A DNA stretch of 11,406 bases, taken from positions 1 through 11,406 of the forward strand of contig WFMU01000147.1 of NCBI GenBank assembly GCA_015488935.1. The letters are read 5' to 3'. Positions 7,395 through 11,406 of this stretch are shown here, piece after piece. Numbering within the stretch: position 1 is the stretch's first letter; each line of letters opens with the position of its first letter. Below the pieces are notes generated by a model that saw nothing but the letters and a program-made list of their open reading frames with translations, was not told where the DNA came from and did no database searches. Made by a program: the position numbers and the translations under genes. Source of the stretch: Flavobacteriaceae bacterium (GTDB taxonomy: Bacteria > Bacteroidota > Bacteroidia > Flavobacteriales > Flavobacteriaceae).

Positions 7395-10241
7395 TTAATC
7401 TATATAATCTTCAATTGGATTACAAGAACATACTAAGTTACGGTCTCCATACGCATCATCTACTCTACGTGTTGGAGGCCAATATTTATTTTCTTTTACA
7501 AAAGGTAATGGATAGGCTGCTTCTTGTCTAGAGTAGCTATAAATCCATGTGTCTTTGGTTAGCATTTCTTCGGTATGTGGTGCATTTTTTAATACCGAAT
7601 CTTCGCCTTCTACATAAGCATCTATTTCTTTTTTGATTTGTACCAGAGCATCTATAAAACGATCTAATTCTTCTTTACTTTCGCTTTCGGTAGGTTCTAT
7701 CATTAATGTTCCTGCTACTGGAAAGGAAACGGTTGGTGCGTGGAACCCAAAGTCCATCAGGCGTTTAGCGATGTCGGTAACTTCAATTCCTTTGGCTTTA
7801 AATTCTCTAAAATCTACAATCATTTCGTGTGCAGCAAAACCTTTTTCTCCTTTATATAGTAGCTTGTAATGCTTTTCTAATTTTGATTTTAGATAATTGG
7901 CATTTAAAATGGCATAAGTTGTAGATTCGGTTAATCCATCGCTACCTAACATTTTAATGTATGAATACGAAATTAAATCTACCAATGCGGAGCCATAAGG
8001 TGCCGATGAAACTGCAGAAATGGCATTGCTACCACCTGTTTTTATTATTGGATTTGTTGGTAAAAATTCTGCCAAGTGTTTTATTACGCATATTGGTCCA
8101 ACTCCAGGACCACCGCCACCATGTGGTATGGCAAAAGTTTTATGTAGGTTTAAGTGACATACGTCTGCACCGATGGTTGCAGGATTTGTTAATCCTACTT
8201 GTGCATTCATGTTTGCTCCATCCATATAAACCTGTCCACCATTAGTATGAATGATTTCGGTTATTTCTTTTATAGCCGATTCAAACACACCATGTGTAGA
8301 TGGATAGGTAACCATTAATGCTGCTAGGTTATCTTTATGTAATTCTGCTTTTTCTCTTAAATCGTTTACATCTATATTGCCTTCTTCGTTTGTTTTGGTA
8401 ACTACAACTTTCATTCCTGCCATTACTGCAGAAGCGGGATTTGTTCCATGTGCAGATGCAGGTATTAGACAAATATTTCGATGTGCTTCGTTATTTGCTT
8501 TATGGAATGCTCTAATTACCATTAATCCAGTGTATTCTCCTTGGGCACCTGAATTTGGTTGTAGCGATGTTGCGTCAAAACCTGTAATTACATTTAGGTA
8601 TTCTTCTAAATTGTGCAACATTTCTCGGTATCCTAATGCTTGACTTCTTGGCACAAATGGATGGATATTATTCCATAATCCTGTACTTAGTGGTAACATT
8701 TCGCTAGCGGCATTTAATTTCATGGTGCATGATCCTAAGGAAATCATTGAATCGGTTAACGAAATATCTTTGCGTTCTAATCTTTTGATGTAACGCATCA
8801 TTTCGGTTTCGGAGTGGTATTTGTTAAATACTTCGTGTGTTAAAAAATCGGATTTTCTTTCTAGTGTTGCAGTGATTTTAGAACAAATGGAGCAGTTACT
8901 TAAATGAATAGAGTCTAAGTGTTCGGCTTCAGCCAATACATTTAAAATGGTATTTACATCATCTACGGTTGTAGTTTCATTTAAAGATATTCCAATGGTT
9001 GTATTGTCTATTATTAAAAAGTTGATTTCATTTCTTTCTGCAATAAATTTTACTTTTTCGGAATTGCTTACAGTAACTTTTAAAGTATCAAAAAAGGAAT
9101 TGTTTGTTTGTGTAAGTCCTAATTGTTTTATTCCTTCATTTAATGTATTAGTAAGAGAATGTATTTTTTTTGCAATACATTTAATACCATCTTGTCCGTG
9201 ATAAACGGCGTACATTCCAGCCATTACTGCCAATAGTACTTGTGCTGTACAGATATTTGAGGTTGCTTTTTCACGTTTTATATGTTGTTCACGTGTTTGT
9301 AAAGCCATTCGTAGGGCTTTGTTACCATCTGCATCTACGGTAATTCCGATGATACGTCCTGGTATTTTACGTTTATAATGTTCAGATGTTGCAAAATAAC
9401 CTGCATGAGGTCCTCCGTATCCAAGAGGTATTCCAAAGCGTTGTGTTGTTCCAACGGCAACATCTGCACCCATTTCTGCTGGTGGTTTTAGTAAGGCTAA
9501 TGCCATTAAATCTGCAGCTACTACCACTTTAGTTTCGTTGGTATGTGCTTTTTCTATAAAGGATGTATAATCGTAAATTTGTCCGTTTTTTGCAGGATAT
9601 TGTACTATTGCTCCAAAAATGGTATCATTAAATTTAAATTTTTGATGATTTTCGAATACTAATTCTATTCCTAATGGTTTGGAGCGTGTTTTTAGTATGG
9701 AAATGGTTTGTGGTAATACTTCATTTGATACAAAAAAAGTATTTGCATTATTTTTTTTCTGCGTTCTAGTTCTGTCGTTATACAACATAATCATTGCTTC
9801 TGCAGCAGCGGTACCTTCATCTAGTAAAGAGGAATTTGCCATTTTAAATCCTGTTAAATCACTTACCATGGTTTGGTAATTGAGTAAGGCTTCTAATCGT
9901 CCTTGCGAAATTTCTGCTTGATATGGTGTGTAGGATGTGTACCAACTTGGATTTTCAAAAATATTTCGTTGGATAACTGCTGGTAGTATGGCTTCGTTAT
10001 ATCCTAGACCAATATAGGTTTTATAGACTTTGTTTTTATTGGCTAATTCACCAATATGACAAGCGAATTCGATTTCACTCATTGGTTTGGGTAAATCTAG
10101 TTCATTTTTTAGTCGAATATCTGAAGGTAAGGTGTTATATATTAATTCATCTAGCGATTTTACGCCAATGGATTTAAGCATTTCTTGTACGTCTTTTTTA
10201 CGAGGACCAAGGTGTCTTGTTACAAAAGAATCTGTTTGCAT
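7395..10241 (-). CDS. gcvP: Glycine dehydrogenase (aminomethyl-transferring), P-protein of the glycine cleavage system
   Basis: This is a cytoplasmic PLP enzyme that decarboxylates glycine and passes the aminomethyl group to the lipoyl arm of the H-protein. The 948-residue protein is the long, single-chain form with two homologous halves, close to the usual 950-960 residues. The N-terminus FVTRHLGPRKKDVQEML fits the family start, which supports the ATG at 10239-10241. Visible signatures are SLLDEGTAAAEAM, GYGGPHAGYFA, GSCTMKLNA and DGANMNAQVG in order. The PLP lysine is Lys701 in HLNLHKTFAIPHGGGGPG, near the E. coli position 706. No glycine-cleavage T- or H-protein gene is adjacent. No frame defects are seen, and the gene is convergent to the metal operon. 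Confidence 0.98.
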   Translation of the reverse strand: MQTDSFVTRHLGPRKKDVQEMLKSIGVKSLDELIYNTLPSDIRLKNELDLPKPMSEIEFACHIGELANKNKVYKTYIGLGYNEAILPAVIQRNIFENPSWYTSYTPYQAEISQGRLEALLNYQTMVSDLTGFKMANSSLLDEGTAAAEAMIMLYNDRTRTQKKNNANTFFVSNEVLPQTISILKTRSKPLGIELVFENHQKFKFNDTIFGAIVQYPAKNGQIYDYTSFIEKAHTNETKVVVAADLMALALLKPPAEMGADVAVGTTQRFGIPLGYGGPHAGYFATSEHYKRKIPGRIIGITVDADGNKALRMALQTREQHIKREKATSNICTAQVLLAVMAGMYAVYHGQDGIKCIAKKIHSLTNTLNEGIKQLGLTQTNNSFFDTLKVTVSNSEKVKFIAERNEINFLIIDNTTIGISLNETTTVDDVNTILNVLAEAEHLDSIHLSNCSICSKITATLERKSDFLTHEVFNKYHSETEMMRYIKRLERKDISLTDSMISLGSCTMKLNAASEMLPLSTGLWNNIHPFVPRSQALGYREMLHNLEEYLNVITGFDATSLQPNSGAQGEYTGLMVIRAFHKANNEAHRNICLIPASAHGTNPASAVMAGMKVVVTKTNEEGNIDVNDLREKAELHKDNLAALMVTYPSTHGVFESAIKEITEIIHTNGGQVYMDGANMNAQVGLTNPATIGADVCHLNLHKTFAIPHGGGGPGVGPICVIKHLAEFLPTNPIIKTGGSNAISAVSSAPYGSALVDLISYSYIKMLGSDGLTESTTYAILNANYLKSKLEKHYKLLYKGEKGFAAHEMIVDFREFKAKGIEVTDIAKRLMDFGFHAPTVSFPVAGTLMIEPTESESKEELDRFIDALVQIKKEIDAYVEGEDSVLKNAPHTEEMLTKDTWIYSYSRQEAAYPLPFVKENKYWPPTRRVDDAYGDRNLVCSCNPIEDYID

Positions 10242-10262
10242 AATTTAAAAAATTTGATACAA

Positions 10263-10270
10263 CAAAAATA
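10263..10270 (-). promoter_or_regulatory. Candidate Bacteroidota -7 promoter box of gcvP
   Basis: Read on the minus strand, these bases are TATTTTTG, an exact match to the TAnnTTTG -7 element. The box lies 21 bp upstream of the start codon, which would give a leader of roughly 10-20 bases. No clear TTTG or TTG box is seen at the expected distance further upstream, so the call is tentative in this AT-rich stretch. Confidence 0.4.
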
Positions 10271-10280
10271 AATAAAATTA

Positions 10281-10292
10281 AGATTATAATCT
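10281..10292. repeat. 12-bp perfect palindrome upstream of gcvP
   Basis: AGATTATAATCT reads the same on both strands. It lies just upstream of the candidate -7 box of gcvP, where a regulator could block or aid polymerase. In sequence this rich in A and T, such a palindrome can arise by chance. Confidence 0.3.
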
Positions 10293-10489
10293 CTTTTATT
10301 ATCGAAGTTATTTTACAACTTTTTTAGTTTAAAAATAAGAAATCAGTTTTCTCCTTATAAACTGTAATAGAAGTCCTTACCGTAAATGTGTTTTTAAGAC
10401 ATAACATTGTATCAGACAAAATAACTAAAAAATAGGATTCTATCTAGGACCTAAAAACAAATACTACTTTAACTAAAAACCATACAATT

Positions 10490-10645
10490 ATGAGAGCTTT
10501 AAAAATTATTTTCGTATTAATCTTATTATCTGTTTCATTAAACTCGTGTTCGTATTATGAAGATAATACAGATGAAGGTATCAATACAATTGAAAACACA
10601 CAATTAACAGGAGGTGATGAGGAAGCAGATGATGGAAGTAAATAA
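10490..10645 (+). CDS. Small acidic lipoprotein (51 residues), unknown function
   Basis: The protein is not recognised. The ATG at 10490 opens a 51-codon frame ending in TAA at 10643-10645. Residues 1-19 form a clear lipoprotein signal: basic start MRALK, a hydrophobic core, and the lipobox LNSC with Cys20. The mature part is only 32 residues, highly acidic (Glu/Asp throughout, EDNTDEG near the start and GGDEEADDGSK at the end), and probably unstructured. Acidic residues close after the Cys recall lipoprotein export signals that send Bacteroidota lipoproteins to the cell surface, though the fit is loose. It stands alone between gcvP (opposite strand, 248 bp away) and a strong terminator, so it should have its own short transcript. 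It could be a surface lipoprotein, or the precursor of a peptide sensed by the TPR protein downstream; the latter is speculation. Confidence 0.75.
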   Translation: MRALKIIFVLILLSVSLNSCSYYEDNTDEGINTIENTQLTGGDEEADDGSK

Positions 10646-10676
10646 TAGATTAATTTAATTACTCTGTATCAAATTT

Positions 10677-10730
10677 AATTGATTTACTACGATGATGGAT
10701 TAATACATCTGAAAAGTAAATCAATTTTTT
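10677..10730 (+). terminator. Intrinsic terminator after the small lipoprotein gene
   Basis: AATTGATTTACT (10677-10688) pairs perfectly over 12 bp with AGTAAATCAATT (10715-10726), and six T follow in a row at the 3' side (10725-10730). The 26-base loop can form a small inner GATG/CATC hairpin (10694-10697 with 10706-10709). It starts 32 bp after the lipoprotein stop and separates that gene from the TPR gene. Confidence 0.78.
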
Positions 10731-10796
10731 ATTTAGTCAAGTTAAAAAAAGAACTGTGTTTTAGAATATTTTTTAAGTCTATACCAGCGTTTTTTC

Positions 10797-10804
10797 TATA
10801 TTTG
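10797..10804 (+). promoter_or_regulatory. Candidate Bacteroidota -7 promoter box of the TPR gene
   Basis: TATATTTG matches the TAnnTTTG -7 element exactly and lies 18 bp before the ATG at 10823, giving a short leader. It sits downstream of the terminator at 10677-10730, as expected for an independent promoter. No convincing -33 TTTG was found. Confidence 0.5.
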
Positions 10805-10822
10805 TGTAAATTTAACTTTTTG

Positions 10823-11406
10823 ATGAAGGGAATCTTACAAATAAAAATGTCTTATCTAGTTGTAATAATATTTGCTTTATTTAGTGGTTGTAATTTAAAA
10901 GTTGAATCTGCTAAGAATGATAAAAAAATAGATAATATTAGTATTTGGATTTCGCAAATTGAAAATGATTCAATAGAGATATCACAACGTAAAAAACTTT
11001 TAATTACCACTTACACACAAATATTAAAAGAGAAGCCAAATAGAAAAAATAATAAAAATTTAAGTAAAATAGCCTACCAAAGTTTAAAATTTAAGGATAC
11101 ATTTCTGTTTAAAAAAATAAACAGAAATGCATTAGAATTAGCAATAAAAATGAAAGATTCGTTTGCTATAGGAGATCTTCATTGGAATTATGCAAGTTAT
11201 TATAACAAAATAGAAGTTTATGATAGTGCTTATTATCATTTTAATAAAGCTTATCGATATTTTGATAATCCTAAAAATCAAAAATTCGCTGCTAAAATGC
11301 TTTATGGTATGGCATTTATTAAAGGAAGATTTAAAGATTATACCGAAAGTGAAATTTTAAATATAAGAGCAATTAAAAAATATAAATATTTGGAGGATAC
11401 TTTAGC
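10823..11406 (+). CDS. Exported TPR-containing protein, possible TPR/HTH-type sensor-regulator; 3' partial
   Basis: The frame opens at ATG 10823 and runs past the window end (194 codons seen). The N-terminus has a signal or lipoprotein signal sequence: basic MKGILQIK, a hydrophobic core, and the lipobox-like LFSGC with Cys23. An internal Met9 (10847) is an alternative start, but it would lose the basic head. Residues 35-110 are charged and helical. TPR-like helix pairs are visible near 117-150 (WNYASYY, AYYHFNKAYRYF) and 155-190 (AKMLYGMAFIKGRF, ILNIRAIKKYKYLED). In Flavobacteriaceae, proteins of this type often continue with more TPRs, a membrane helix and a C-terminal LuxR-type HTH domain, but that part is not in the window, so the regulator role is inferred. 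TPR domains usually bind peptides or proteins. The gene lies 177 bp after the small lipoprotein, with a terminator and a promoter box between them. Confidence 0.8.
   Translation, partial: MKGILQIKMSYLVVIIFALFSGCNLKVESAKNDKKIDNISIWISQIENDSIEISQRKKLLITTYTQILKEKPNRKNNKNLSKIAYQSLKFKDTFLFKKINRNALELAIKMKDSFAIGDLHWNYASYYNKIEVYDSAYYHFNKAYRYFDNPKNQKFAAKMLYGMAFIKGRFKDYTESEILNIRAIKKYKYLEDTL

Noticed and set aside
7961..8245. Plus-strand frames opposite gcvP, this one being the longest
   Set aside because: All lie antisense to highly conserved P-protein sequence, including the PLP-lysine region, and show no domain features.
10433..10454. Short repeats TAGGATT and TAGGACC before the lipoprotein gene
   Set aside because: The shared part is only five bases and could easily be chance.
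10242..10489. Glycine riboswitch upstream of gcvP, or a clear promoter for the small lipoprotein
   Set aside because: The stretch is AT-rich, without the paired GC-containing helices of a glycine aptamer. On the plus strand, only poor matches to TAnnTTTG were seen (for example TAGGATTC at 10433), so no promoter is called.

Overview
The window is AT-rich, compactly coded DNA from a member of the Bacteroidota, most likely a marine or environmental Flavobacteriaceae. The evidence is a C-terminal type IX secretion (T9SS) sorting domain on the multicopper oxidase, Bacteroidota-type -7 promoter boxes (TAnnTTTG), A-rich leaders without a strong Shine-Dalgarno sequence, a fused RND pump/outer-membrane factor, and small acidic lipoproteins. 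The species cannot be told from the window.

Region 1 (1-7242, plus strand) is a metal-efflux and metal-oxidation operon that starts before the window. In order it holds: (i) the C-terminal part of a CzcA-type heavy-metal RND pump fused in frame to a TolC/CzcC-type outer-membrane factor, with a signal-peptide-like segment at the junction; (ii) a CusB/CzcB-type periplasmic adaptor lipoprotein whose frame is broken by one extra base in a run of eight A; (iii) a P1B-2 type (Zn/Cd/Pb) P-type ATPase; (iv) a secreted three-domain multicopper oxidase with all copper ligands and a T9SS tail. Gaps between the genes are 21-61 bp. As inferred here, the ATPase moves metal from cytoplasm to periplasm, the RND-adaptor-OMF assembly moves it from periplasm to outside, and the oxidase acts at or beyond the cell surface.

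Region 2 (7243-7394) is a convergent intergenic stretch with a near-perfect 16-bp hairpin, probably a terminator serving both sides.

Region 3 (7395-10241, minus strand) is a complete glycine dehydrogenase (P-protein of the glycine cleavage system), with a plausible -7 promoter box just upstream. It is unrelated to the metal operon.

Region 4 (10242-11406, plus strand) holds a 51-residue acidic lipoprotein that is absent from standard longer-ORF calls, a strong intrinsic terminator, a good -7 promoter box, and the first 194 codons of a signal-peptide-bearing TPR protein cut by the window end. A small exported protein followed by an exported TPR protein is the least explained part of the window and the best candidate for an undescribed signalling pair. 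That function is inference only.
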